From the NCBI RefSeq assembly GCF_015690355.1, contig NZ_JADPRT010000001.1, positions 620,001-684,000 on the forward strand: 64,000 nt of DNA, given 5' to 3'. Made by a program: the position numbers and the translations under genes. Shown here piece by piece: positions 32,690 through 40,938 of this stretch. The stretch's first letter is position 1. Every line of letters begins with the position of its first letter. Below the pieces are notes generated by a model. It worked only from the letters and a program-made list of their open reading frames with translations. It did no database searches and was not told the origin of the DNA. The DNA is from Streptacidiphilus fuscans (lineage in GTDB: Bacteria; Actinomycetota; Actinomycetes; Streptomycetales; Streptomycetaceae).

Positions 32690-33664
32690 TCACGCGTAGC
32701 GTGCGAACAGCGCTTGGAGGTACCGCTCCAGACGGTCCGTCAGCAGGGCCGGGGTGAGGTCGTCGCGGCCGAGGGTGCGCCAGGGCACGGCGACCTTCTC
32801 GGCGTCCGGGGCGAAGGCGAGGGCGTCGAGCAGACGCCAGTACAAGTGCGCCGCGTCGTCGTCCGCGAGCTCTCCGCCCGCGGCGACGTACCGGTCGGCG
32901 AAGTCCATTGCTGTGGGCACGCCGTGGAGCAGCGCCAGGGCGGTCGAGCAGTGGGCGACGTCCAGGTCGGCCGGGCCCCAGGAGGTCTCCACCCAGTCGA
33001 CGACGCCGCTGATACGGACGTCGTCGCCATCGCCATCGCCATCGTCATCGCCTTCGAACAGCACGTTGCCGGGGTGGAAGTCCCGGTGCAGGAAGCAGGA
33101 CCGGTGGGCCGGAGGCTCCTCGCGGATGACGTCGACGGCCCGTCGCCACAGCTCCGGACGCGCGGTCCGCTCGGGCAGCCGCACCCGCTCGGGCGAGGTC
33201 CAGGGCTGCCAGGTCCGGGGCCTGGCCTGCGGGGTGACGTCGACCCGGTGGATGCGCACCAGTTGCGCCGCCAGCAGGTCGGCCCGCCGGTCCGCGCCTT
33301 CGTCGTCCAGCCGGACGGAGCCGGGCAGCAGCGACATCAGCAGGGACGGGTCGTCGCAGGCTTCGGCCGTCGGGTCGACGTCGAGCAGGGTGGCCGCCGG
33401 GATGCCGGTGTCGGCGAGCAGGCGCAGGATCGCGGCCTCGCGGGACAGCAGGCCGTCGGCGTGCAGGCGGTAGAAGGGCGTGACGAACGAGCGCAGCACC
33501 AGCGTGCGCCCGCTCCCGTCCTTCCCGGCGACGTCCAGTCGGCGCATCTCGGACGTCCAGCCGCCACGCAGGCGCGTGACCTCGGCTATCCGCTCCCCGG
33601 CGGCGAGCCGCCGCTCCACCCATGACCGCGTGGCGGCCCAGTCCTGGTCCTCGCTGGTGATCAC
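32690..33664 (-). CDS. Aminoglycoside phosphotransferase-like (APH/ChoK) kinase
   Basis: 324 residues. The Brenner motif HRDFHPGNVLF (about 195) carries the catalytic Asp and Asn; VVDWVETSWGP contains the metal-binding Asp; GGWTSEMRRLDV and the LVLRSF lysine/Arg region form the nucleotide lobe (Arg in place of the usual Lys). Between the Brenner motif and VVDW is an acidic DDDGDGDGDD loop encoded by a 6-bp tandem repeat. GTG start overlaps the stop of the ECF sigma gene (GTGA), so the kinase is coupled to it. Substrate unknown; resistance to an aminoglycoside or macrolide is possible but unproven. Confidence 0.85.
   Translation of the reverse strand: MITSEDQDWAATRSWVERRLAAGERIAEVTRLRGGWTSEMRRLDVAGKDGSGRTLVLRSFVTPFYRLHADGLLSREAAILRLLADTGIPAATLLDVDPTAEACDDPSLLMSLLPGSVRLDDEGADRRADLLAAQLVRIHRVDVTPQARPRTWQPWTSPERVRLPERTARPELWRRAVDVIREEPPAHRSCFLHRDFHPGNVLFEGDDDGDGDGDDVRISGVVDWVETSWGPADLDVAHCSTALALLHGVPTAMDFADRYVAAGGELADDDAAHLYWRLLDALAFAPDAEKVAVPWRTLGRDDLTPALLTDRLERYLQALFARYA
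33026..33049. repeat. 6-bp tandem repeat in the phosphotransferase gene
   Basis: GCCATC three times plus GTCATC, read on the minus strand as alternating Asp-Gly codons in a surface loop. Confidence 0.75.
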
Positions 33665-34614
33665 GAAGGGAGACTATCGGTCTGCTCGTCGAACTCGTCG
33701 AACTCATCGACCTCGTCGAGAACGGCGAGCGTGAGTCGACGCAGGCGGGCGGGGTCGGCGACGACGTCGTAGGCGGCGATCCGGTCGCCGACGATCGTGA
33801 ACGTGATGACCATGGCGAGACGGCCGCGCGGGGCCACGATCGCGCCGACGGCGCCGTCGACCAGCGCGGGAGCGGCGTGCCGGGCGCGTCGGCCGAAGGC
33901 CAGGATCCCGTCCGCCACGTCGCGTACGCCGCGGGCCTCGGTGGCCGCGCCGGGCGGGAGGGCGCTCGCGTCGGTGCGGCGGACCACGTCGGCGGTGAGC
34001 AATTGCAGCAGGGCCGCCAGGTCGCCCGTGCGGGAGGCGGAGAGGAACGCCTCGACCACGCGTCGTTGCCGGGCCAGTTGCGTGGCGGCGGGCGGCTCCG
34101 GGGCGGCGTGGACACGGAGGCGGGCGCGGCTGGCGAGCTTCTTGGCGGTGGCGGGGGTGCGGTCGACGACGGGTGCGATCTCGTCGAAGGGGACCGCGAA
34201 CAGGTCGTGCAGCACGAACGCGACCCGCTCGGCCGGGGTGAGGGTGTCCAGCACGACCAGCATGGCCCGGCCGACGCCGTCGACGAGCACGGCCTCCTGC
34301 TCCGGGTCCGCCCCGTCGCCGACCGCCTGCGGGTCCTCGCCCGGGAGCCGGTGCGCGCCCGGCTCCTCGGGGTGGGAGGCGCGGGCGCGGAGCATGTCGA
34401 GGCAGACCCGGGAGGCCGCGGTGCGCAGCCAGGCGTCGAGGTTGCGGATCTCGTCGGCGTCGACCCGGTGCAGCTTGAGCCAGGTCTCCTGGACCGCGTC
34501 GTCCGCCTCGTTGACGGAGCCGAGCATGCGGAAGGCGAGTGCGCGCAGCGGCCCGCGCTGTGTCTCGAACCGCCGGGCCAGCTCGGCCGCCGCGATCCGT
34601 GCGTCGTCGTCCAT
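33661..34614 (-). CDS. ECF41-family RNA polymerase sigma factor (SigJ-like) with SnoaL-like C-terminal domain
   Basis: 317 residues. Sigma region 2 (PLRALAFRMLGSVNEADDAVQETWLKLHR) and region 4 (VVLDTLTPAERVAFVLHDLFAVPFDEIAPVVDRTPATAKKLASRARLRV) are followed from about 185 by a SnoaL-type domain that in ECF41 factors both inhibits and supports activity; there is no anti-sigma gene nearby, as expected for this group. The C-terminus ends in an acidic DEVDEFDEFDEQ tail. It faces an Old Yellow Enzyme homologue across 94 bases that hold an ECF41-like promoter. Confidence 0.9.
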   Translation of the reverse strand: MDDDARIAAAELARRFETQRGPLRALAFRMLGSVNEADDAVQETWLKLHRVDADEIRNLDAWLRTAASRVCLDMLRARASHPEEPGAHRLPGEDPQAVGDGADPEQEAVLVDGVGRAMLVVLDTLTPAERVAFVLHDLFAVPFDEIAPVVDRTPATAKKLASRARLRVHAAPEPPAATQLARQRRVVEAFLSASRTGDLAALLQLLTADVVRRTDASALPPGAATEARGVRDVADGILAFGRRARHAAPALVDGAVGAIVAPRGRLAMVITFTIVGDRIAAYDVVADPARLRRLTLAVLDEVDEFDEFDEQTDSLPS

Positions 34615-34622
34615 CGGTCTCC

Positions 34623-34649
34623 GGTCACCTTTGCCGCGCGGCTCCCGTC
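34623..34649 (+). promoter_or_regulatory. Predicted ECF41 promoter driving the flavin oxidoreductase gene
   Basis: GGTCACC, 16 bases, CGTC. The published ECF41 promoter is TGTCACA-N16-CGTC (recollection); five of seven -35 bases, the exact spacing and the full -10 core agree. It points to the oxidoreductase gene 60 bases downstream. Confidence 0.6.
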
Positions 34650-34708
34650 GATCCTACGAGACCCGCGGGACCCGCGGGACGCCTGCGAACGACCGGAAGG
34701 ACCTGACG

Positions 34709-35821
34709 ATGACTACGACGACACATGAGCTGCGTACGACCAGCGGCCTGGACCAGCCCCTGCTGCGCCCGTTCGACCTGGGCGGGCTGCGGCTGCCCAA
34801 CCGCGTGGTGCTGGCTCCGACCACACGGGCGCGCGCGGAGAACCCGGGGCTGGTGCCGACCGATCTGCATGTCGCCCACTACGCGCAGCGCGCGACGGCC
34901 GGTCTGGTCGTCTCCGAGAGCTTGTTCGTGAGCGAGGAGGCGATCGGACAGGTCAACGTCCCCGGGATCTACAGTCCGGAGCAGGTGGCGGCCTGGCGGC
35001 GGGTCACCGACGTCGTGCACGCGCTGGGCGGCCGGATCGTGGCGCAGCTGTGGCACGCGGGCGCGGTGTCGCACCCGGACCACCACGGCGGACGGCTGCC
35101 TGCCGGTCCGTCGGCGGTGAACCCGGGGCAGACGGTGTTCACACCGACCGGGCCCAAGCCGACCGTCACCCCGCGCGCGATGACCGTCCGTGAGATCGGA
35201 CAGGCGATCGCGGACTACGCGGCTGCGGCGGAGAACGCCCGGCGAGCCGGATTCGACGGCGTCGAACTGCCCGCACAGGGCGTGTACCTGCTGCCGCAGT
35301 TCCTGAGCCCGACGCTGAACCGGCGCACGGACGCCTACGGTGGGGACGGCGTCCGTCGGCGGCGGCTCCTCTTCGAGGTCGTCGACGCGGTGGCCGCGGC
35401 CTGGGACGGCGCGCCACGCGTGGGCGTGCGGCTGGGGCCGTACTGGAACACCGGCGAGCAGTTCGCTTTCGCTCCGGACCGGTTGCCCGAGTACGACGAG
35501 TTGACGGCAGCGCTCAACGACCGCCCGGTCGCCTACCTGCACCTGCTCGGACCGGATCTGACGGCTCCCGGGGCGACGCCGGACCTCAGCCTCTTCGCCC
35601 GCTACCGGCGACTCTTCGCCGGGCCGCTGATCGCGAACAACGGCTTCGACCGCGAGTCGGCGAACGCCGCGATCGCGTCCGGTGTCGCCGACACGATCTC
35701 CTTCGCCCGTCACTTCGTCGCCAACCCGGACCTGGTCACCCGCTTCGCCCTCGGCCGCGCGCCGGCGCAGGGGGACCCGAGCACGTACTACACCGGGGGA
35801 GTGCGCGGGTATCTCGACTGA
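34709..35821 (+). CDS. Old Yellow Enzyme-family NADH:flavin oxidoreductase with altered active site
   Basis: 370 residues. FMN barrel: LRLPNRVVLAPTTRARAENPGLVPTDLH at the N-terminus, RIVAQLWHAGAVSHPDHHGG, NRRTDAYGGD, and the phosphate-binding GVADTISFARHFVANPDLV near the end. In typical members the stretch after GVEL is HGANGYL, whose His and Asn (or second His) hold the substrate carbonyl; here it reads P188-A-Q-G191-VYL, so both residues are lost. The flavin should bind but ene-reductase chemistry may be changed. RBS GGAAGGA; probably transcribed by the ECF41 sigma factor. Confidence 0.88.
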   Translation: MTTTTHELRTTSGLDQPLLRPFDLGGLRLPNRVVLAPTTRARAENPGLVPTDLHVAHYAQRATAGLVVSESLFVSEEAIGQVNVPGIYSPEQVAAWRRVTDVVHALGGRIVAQLWHAGAVSHPDHHGGRLPAGPSAVNPGQTVFTPTGPKPTVTPRAMTVREIGQAIADYAAAAENARRAGFDGVELPAQGVYLLPQFLSPTLNRRTDAYGGDGVRRRRLLFEVVDAVAAAWDGAPRVGVRLGPYWNTGEQFAFAPDRLPEYDELTAALNDRPVAYLHLLGPDLTAPGATPDLSLFARYRRLFAGPLIANNGFDRESANAAIASGVADTISFARHFVANPDLVTRFALGRAPAQGDPSTYYTGGVRGYLD

Positions 35822-36002
35822 CCCGCTGTGATGGCTGCGGCGGCGAGCCGGAAGCCGGGCCGACAGTAGGGCCGACAGCCGGGCTGACGGTGAACATCCG
35901 TCGAACATGACGCTCGCTCCGAGCGGGATGCGGCGGACCACTGCGTTCCGCGTGATTCAGTTGGCTGCGAACGAGCGGGACACACGGGGAGACGTCGTAG
36001 AC

Positions 36003-38018
36003 GTGGTGCGCGAGATGGACCGGGCACGTGCCTGGGTCGGGCCGGCCTGGCTGGGGGCGTCGTTGGTGCTGCCCTGGGCGCTGGTCCAGGTGGGGTGGGG
36101 GCCGCTGCTACTGGTGGTGGTGCTGCTGGGCACGGCCTCGGCGATTCGGACAGGCGGGGTGCTGCTGGACCGGCTGATCGCGGCCGGCCTGCTGCTCAGC
36201 GGTGAAGTGCTGATCCTGGGTCTGCTGCTCTCTGTGTGGCCCTGGGGGCTCTCGGTCCCCCTGTCGTGCTCGGTCCTGCTACTCCTCGCCGGAGCGTGGT
36301 GGTGGTGCGCGGGCCGGCTGCCGCAGCTCCCGCTGCGTTTCCGGGCGTCGGACCTGACGGTCCTTGGTACCGGAGCGTTCGTGCTGTGGCGGCTGCTGGC
36401 TCCGGTGGCCCGACTGTCCGCCGCCACCCAGCTGGACTACAACGGTGAGGCGCCGGACGCCTACGTCCACTTCGCGATCTTCGACGCGATCCAGCACATG
36501 CCCGGATACTTGTTCCTGCACGCGGAGCAGGCGCGTCAGTACGTGATGACGCCTACCGAGACGTCCTACCCGCAGGGTTCGCACTTCCTGCTGGCGTGGG
36601 TCGACCTGGTGCTGCACAACGGCCGGATCCAGCCCGACGCGCTGCTCTCCTACACCTGGCTGTTCCACAGCATGCTGGTGGTCGCGGCAGGTGTCTGCGC
36701 GGTGACCGTGTGGGCGGCCCGCTGGGTCGGCGGCCCGCGGTTGCGCGGCTGGCGGGCCGGGGCAGTCGGTGCCCTGGTGGCTGGTGTGCTGGTGGCCAGC
36801 CCGTTGGTGGTGCTCGTCCTCCAGGGCTTCTACTCGGAGCTGGTCGGCCTGTTCTTCCTGGTCCTCGGCACCGCACTGCTGCTGCGCTCCGCGATGCCGA
36901 TGGCGGAGCGTACGGCTGTGGCCGTCGCCGCGGCGGTGACCACGGCGTACTGCTACAATCTGTTCGCGGTCATCCTGGGCCTGGCCCTGGTCGCCCACGT
37001 CGTACTGCGGTGGCCGGGCATTCGCAGGGCGCTGCGCTGGTGGCTCCCGGTGATGGCGCTCGGCATGGTCGCGGCCGTGCTGCCCACCCTGGTCGCGGTC
37101 ACCACCTCGCTCGACATCGGCGCGCAGTCGTTGGAGAGCGGGGCCGACGCCAGCACCCAGTCCCTGGTCTTCGTGGCTGCTCTGGCCGCCGTCGTGCTCG
37201 CCGCTCTGGTGCGTCCGGCGCTGCGCGGCCTGGCGGTGCCGCGGGCAGGGGTGCTGGTGGCCGCGGGTGGCGTCGCCGCGCTGGTGCTCTACGGGGTCTA
37301 CCAGTACGCCACGATCCACCAGCTCGCCTACTACTTCGACAAGGCGGCCACCGGGCTCACCTTCGTCATGCTCACCTTGGTCGGCGCCGTCGGCTGGGTG
37401 CTGCGGCCCGGCGTCGCGCTGCCCAACCTGGGCGCCCCCGCGCGACGGCTGGTGCAGACCGCCGTAGGCGTGACGGCGTGCGCGGGCGCGATGCTGGTCG
37501 GGCTGAACGCGGCCTGGGGCGCACCACCGATCAGCAACGCCCAGCCGTCGACCTCGACCGTCGGCCCGGGGCTCGCGTTGCTGGGCAACCTGCCGCTGAT
37601 CGTCTGGAGTGACGGCAGGATCCGAGTCACCGCACCCCAGCCCGGCCCGGACGTCACCGACAACGCGTCCGTGCTGCGCGCGACCGGCACCGTCATCATG
37701 CTGGACACGGCGCGTGGCTGGTCGAACCGGCGCAACACCATCCTGGCGAACACGCTGAACCACCGTCAGGGCACCATGGCGCCGATCAACGCCTACCTCA
37801 ACTCGGTCAACATGGGCAGCGTCCTGCCCACCGGCGCCGTCTACCGGCAGTCACTCGACGCACTGGTGCTGGCCGTCCGCGCGCTGGCCGGACAGGCCGT
37901 CGACGTCCAAGTCGGCAACCGGGCGCTGGCGCGGCGACTGCAGCACGACCTGGAGCGACTGGTCCCGGGCGCGCACCTGCACATCGTCTGGCGCTGCACG
38001 CCGGTCTCCCCGGCCTGA
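36003..38018 (+). CDS. Large polytopic membrane protein (DUF6541/glycosyltransferase-like)
   Basis: 671 residues with about 13 to 15 transmembrane helices and a C-terminal extracytoplasmic domain of about 180 residues (after residue 490) without cysteine pairs. After the fourth helix, a loop with LDYNGEAPDAYVHFAIFDAIQHMPGYLF and TPTETSYPQGSHFLL resembles the first extracytoplasmic loop of GT-C fold glycosyltransferases and DUF6541 proteins, with acidic residues that could be catalytic. I place the start at the GTG after CACGGGGAGA; upstream in-frame ATGs have no RBS. Substrate unknown; possible cell-wall glycan role (inference). Confidence 0.65.
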   Translation: MVREMDRARAWVGPAWLGASLVLPWALVQVGWGPLLLVVVLLGTASAIRTGGVLLDRLIAAGLLLSGEVLILGLLLSVWPWGLSVPLSCSVLLLLAGAWWWCAGRLPQLPLRFRASDLTVLGTGAFVLWRLLAPVARLSAATQLDYNGEAPDAYVHFAIFDAIQHMPGYLFLHAEQARQYVMTPTETSYPQGSHFLLAWVDLVLHNGRIQPDALLSYTWLFHSMLVVAAGVCAVTVWAARWVGGPRLRGWRAGAVGALVAGVLVASPLVVLVLQGFYSELVGLFFLVLGTALLLRSAMPMAERTAVAVAAAVTTAYCYNLFAVILGLALVAHVVLRWPGIRRALRWWLPVMALGMVAAVLPTLVAVTTSLDIGAQSLESGADASTQSLVFVAALAAVVLAALVRPALRGLAVPRAGVLVAAGGVAALVLYGVYQYATIHQLAYYFDKAATGLTFVMLTLVGAVGWVLRPGVALPNLGAPARRLVQTAVGVTACAGAMLVGLNAAWGAPPISNAQPSTSTVGPGLALLGNLPLIVWSDGRIRVTAPQPGPDVTDNASVLRATGTVIMLDTARGWSNRRNTILANTLNHRQGTMAPINAYLNSVNMGSVLPTGAVYRQSLDALVLAVRALAGQAVDVQVGNRALARRLQHDLERLVPGAHLHIVWRCTPVSPA

Positions 38019-38037
38019 CCCGGCAGGCCCGGTGGCC

Positions 38038-38058
38038 AGGGTCTGTCCGGCGGACCCT
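38038..38058. terminator. Small hairpin between convergent genes
   Basis: AGGGTC-TGTCCGGCG-GACCCT, 6-base perfect arms, overlapping the last codon of the metallo-beta-lactamase-fold gene. Could serve both convergent genes. Confidence 0.45.
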
Positions 38059-38941
38059 AGTCGTCCGGGCAGACGACGAAGCGCGGGCAGGCGAGCCGGC
38101 GGGGCCGGTCGCCGATCTCGACGAGCGCGGCGCGGATCTCGCGCAGGTGCTCGGTGGTCAGCTGCAGCGGGGGCTCGTGCGGCTGGTAGGTGGTGCGGAC
38201 CGGGTAGTCCACGCCCGGTTCGGTGGTCATCTCGATGTGGCAGCCCAGGACGTGGGTGACCGGCCGGAGTTCACAGAACTCGATCAGACGGTCGACGGTC
38301 CGGGCGAACGCGTCCCAGTCCTGGACGTAGAGCCTGCCCGGGTAGACGGTGTCGCCGGTGAGCAGGATCCCGGTCCACGGGTCGTAGAACGTGACCGCCG
38401 CCTCGTGGTGCCCGGGGGTGGCCAGACACTCGAGTACGCGGCCGCCAAGATCCACCCGCGCCACGGCGGTGGGGTCCTGCGCGAATCCGAAGTACGTCCA
38501 GGCGCTGGCGAGGTCCGCACCGACCACGGTGGTGTCCGGGCGGTCGGCGAACTGGCCGTCGCCCGCGACGTGGTCGCCGTGGCCGTGGGTGTGCAGCACC
38601 AGCAGGTGGTATTCCGTGCGGGGGTTGCGGACGAGCCAGCCGTCGACAAGTTCGTCCACCACTCGACGCAGGGGGAAGAACTCGGCGGACGCGGTGGCCC
38701 CGGTGTCGACGAGCACCGCCTGTGTGTTGCCGAACAGCAGGAACAGGAACGGTGCTTCGTAGTCGATCGCCATGTTCTGGCGCAGGATGACGGTGTGCTC
38801 GTCGTAGGCGTGGACCTGGATGTCCGGGTCCGTGTTGTGCTTGGACGACGGTGATCCGTGGATCCAGCGGACGTCCAACTCGCGAGGCCTGGGAGCCGGG
38901 CTGTCGAAGTCGACGAAGGATGAGCCTGGGCCTGCGGTCAT
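38057..38941 (-). CDS. Metallo-beta-lactamase-fold hydrolase
   Basis: 294 residues. Full zinc motif HTHGHGDH (about 118-125), then TPGHHEAAV with the third His and ILLTGDTVYPGRL with the bridging Asp; a last His is in VLGCHIEM. The family includes glyoxalase II-, lactonase- and phosphodiesterase-like enzymes; a cytoplasmic enzyme is expected as no signal peptide is seen. ATG after GGAGGCGTC; a longer open frame upstream lacks an RBS. Convergent with the membrane protein, divergent from the DinB-type gene. Confidence 0.87.
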   Translation of the reverse strand: MTAGPGSSFVDFDSPAPRPRELDVRWIHGSPSSKHNTDPDIQVHAYDEHTVILRQNMAIDYEAPFLFLLFGNTQAVLVDTGATASAEFFPLRRVVDELVDGWLVRNPRTEYHLLVLHTHGHGDHVAGDGQFADRPDTTVVGADLASAWTYFGFAQDPTAVARVDLGGRVLECLATPGHHEAAVTFYDPWTGILLTGDTVYPGRLYVQDWDAFARTVDRLIEFCELRPVTHVLGCHIEMTTEPGVDYPVRTTYQPHEPPLQLTTEHLREIRAALVEIGDRPRRLACPRFVVCPDD

Positions 38942-39067
38942 GACGCCTCCTGCGTGCGTCGTCTTGGCAGGCCGGGTACGGCGCACATCTCGTCCGGGGC
39001 CGGCACAGCTGAGCCTCCGGCGCGAAGCTACCACGGGCACGACGACGGGCGGCAGGCTCCCCGGACG

Positions 39068-39100
39068 GCACGCCGAGGGCACGCCGAGGGCACGCCGAGG
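39068..39100. repeat. 11-bp tandem repeat in the divergent intergenic region
   Basis: GCACGCCGAGG three times in perfect tandem, 104 bases before the DinB-type gene. No coding role. Confidence 0.8.
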
Positions 39101-39203
39101 GCGCGGCGGAGTCCCGCCGGGGCCGCGCCGGACAGGCCGAGCGGCGTCGGCTCCCCGGTCTGGGCCTGCCCGGCCTCGTAGGCTGGCCCCCGAGGAGGTC
39201 GTG

Positions 39204-39830
39204 ATGGGACATCAGAACACGTCGCGCGCCGACCTGTTGGTCGAGCTGTGGCACTCCTGGGCGGAGCGCGGGGCCGCGCTGGAGCCGGGCGAGTGGGACC
39301 GTGCGACGCGGCTGCCCGGATGGTCGGTCCGGGCGCTGTACGCCCATGTGGCGCCCGACCCGGCGATGCTCGCCGTGCTGCGCGAAGCCGTGGTGGCGGG
39401 CCCGGCGACGGTCACCAGCGGGTCGGAGATCCTGCGGATCTTCAACCGGCCCGGCGGTGTGGCGCACGCGGTGGCGGACCAGGTCGCCACGCAGGCGCAG
39501 GAGACGGCAGGCAGCATGACCCCTGAGGCTCTGGTCAGCCGGTTCGCCGAGACCGGCCCCGCCGTCGTCGCGGAGCTCGCCGCCCTCCCGCCGGACACGG
39601 CCGTCGCCCACCCCGCCGGAACGGTCACGCTGGGAGCCCTGCGCGAGATCGCGGTGATGGAGGCGACCGTCCACCTGCTCGACCTGATCGACGCCGTCGG
39701 CGGCCCGCCGCCACCCGCCGCAGCGCTGCGGGCCACCCGGGACATGCTGGCGGACGTGGTCGACCCGACGGCCTTCATCGAGGCGGCGGCCGGCCGGACC
39801 AAGGAGGCCGTGCTCCCGGTGATGAGATAG
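39204..39830 (+). CDS. Mycothiol-dependent maleylpyruvate isomerase-family (DinB-fold) protein
   Basis: 208 residues of a four-helix bundle: LLVELWHSWAERGAALEPGEWDRATRLPGWSVRALYAHVAPDPAMLAVLRE matches the N-terminal metal-binding helix pair (H in YAHV) of actinobacterial MDMPI_N proteins, and ALREIAVMEATVHLLDLIDAVG supplies the other ligands. Members often use mycothiol as co-substrate in detoxification. ATG after CGAGGAGG; a TAGGCT -10 box is 20 bases upstream of the start. Function not defined. Confidence 0.75.
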   Translation: MGHQNTSRADLLVELWHSWAERGAALEPGEWDRATRLPGWSVRALYAHVAPDPAMLAVLREAVVAGPATVTSGSEILRIFNRPGGVAHAVADQVATQAQETAGSMTPEALVSRFAETGPAVVAELAALPPDTAVAHPAGTVTLGALREIAVMEATVHLLDLIDAVGGPPPPAAALRATRDMLADVVDPTAFIEAAAGRTKEAVLPVMR

Positions 39831-39903
39831 GCGCCCGGTGATGAGATGGATGAGATTGACGAGACCAGCGCTGAGCTGGTCGGTGGTGTCGTCCCGTCAG
39901 ATC

Positions 39904-39909
39904 TAGGGT
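39904..39909 (+). promoter_or_regulatory. -10 box of a leaderless aldo-keto reductase transcript
   Basis: TAGGGT lies six bases before the ATG, leaving no leader for an RBS; this fits leaderless transcription. Confidence 0.55.
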
Positions 39910-39915
39910 GAGCTC

Positions 39916-40869
39916 ATGGACTATCGCACGCTCGGCAACAGCGGTCTCCTGGTCTCGGTGGTGGGACTGGGCTGCAACAACTTCGGTGTACGTCTCGACG
40001 AGGCGCGGACCCGCGAGGTCGTCGACGCGGCACTGGACGCAGGCGTGACCCTTTTCGACACCGCCGACATGTACGGCGACGGGGGTGGCTCCGAGACGCT
40101 GCTCGGCCGGGTGTTGAAGGGGCGGCGCGACCAGGTCGTGCTGGCTACCAAGTTCGGCCACCAGAAGTGGGACATGGGGTACGGCCCGGCGGCGGGGGCC
40201 AAGGGCGGCCGGGCCTACATCCGGCGCGCGGTCGAGGAGTCGCTGCGGCGGCTGCAGACCGACCACATCGACCTCTACCAGCTGCACACCCCCGACCCGC
40301 TCACGCCGATCGCCGAGACGCTCGCCGCGCTGAGCGAGCTGGTGCGCGAGGGCAAGGTGCGGTACATCGGCCACTCCAACTTCGCCGGCTGGCAGATCGC
40401 CGAGGCCGCGCACGTGGCCCGGGAGATCGGGGCCGTCCCGTTCGTCTCGGCCCAGAACGAGTGGTCGCTGCTCGAACGCGGCGCGGAGCGGGAGGTGGTC
40501 CCCGCCGCGCTGCACTACGGCCTGGGCGTGCTGCCGTTCTTCCCGCTCGCCAACGGGCTGCTGACCGGCAAGGTGCGCCGCGCGACGGGCGTCCCCGCGG
40601 GCTCGCGCCTGGCGTCGCGGCCGGAGCGGGTGACCGAGGCCGGGCTCGACACGGTCGAACGCCTTGCCGCCTGGGGTGAGGCGCACGGCCGGACCGTCCT
40701 GGAGATCGGCGTGGGCGGGCTCGCCGCGCGTCCTGGGTGCAGCTCGGTCATCGCCGGGGCGACCAGCGCCGAGCAGGTCCGTGCCAACGCCGCCGCGGGC
40801 CAGTGGGTGCCGCCAGCCGAGGAACTGGCGGAGATCGACGCGGTCCTCGCCGGGCGTCCCGCCGCCTGA
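39916..40869 (+). CDS. Aldo/keto reductase
   Basis: 317 residues of the AKR barrel. Catalytic tetrad visible: Asp and Tyr in FDTADMYGDGG, Lys in VVLATKFG, His in DLYQLHTP. The cofactor-binding C-terminus has SSVIAGATSAEQVRANA. NADPH-dependent reduction of carbonyls, substrate unknown. Between the Tyr and Lys motifs is SETLLGRVLKGRRDQ, typical of the group close to YghZ/IolS proteins. Followed after 69 bases by a LysR regulator on the same strand. Confidence 0.9.
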   Translation: MDYRTLGNSGLLVSVVGLGCNNFGVRLDEARTREVVDAALDAGVTLFDTADMYGDGGGSETLLGRVLKGRRDQVVLATKFGHQKWDMGYGPAAGAKGGRAYIRRAVEESLRRLQTDHIDLYQLHTPDPLTPIAETLAALSELVREGKVRYIGHSNFAGWQIAEAAHVAREIGAVPFVSAQNEWSLLERGAEREVVPAALHYGLGVLPFFPLANGLLTGKVRRATGVPAGSRLASRPERVTEAGLDTVERLAAWGEAHGRTVLEIGVGGLAARPGCSSVIAGATSAEQVRANAAAGQWVPPAEELAEIDAVLAGRPAA

Positions 40870-40924
40870 CGCGACGGCCGTGGGTCCCTCACCGTCCGTC
40901 GGCCCGTCACCGTCCGTCGTCGAC

Positions 40925-40930
40925 TAACGT
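40925..40930 (+). promoter_or_regulatory. -10 box of the LysR gene
   Basis: TAACGT eight bases before the GTG start; no RBS fits in between. Confidence 0.45.
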
Positions 40931-40938
40931 GGCTCGGC

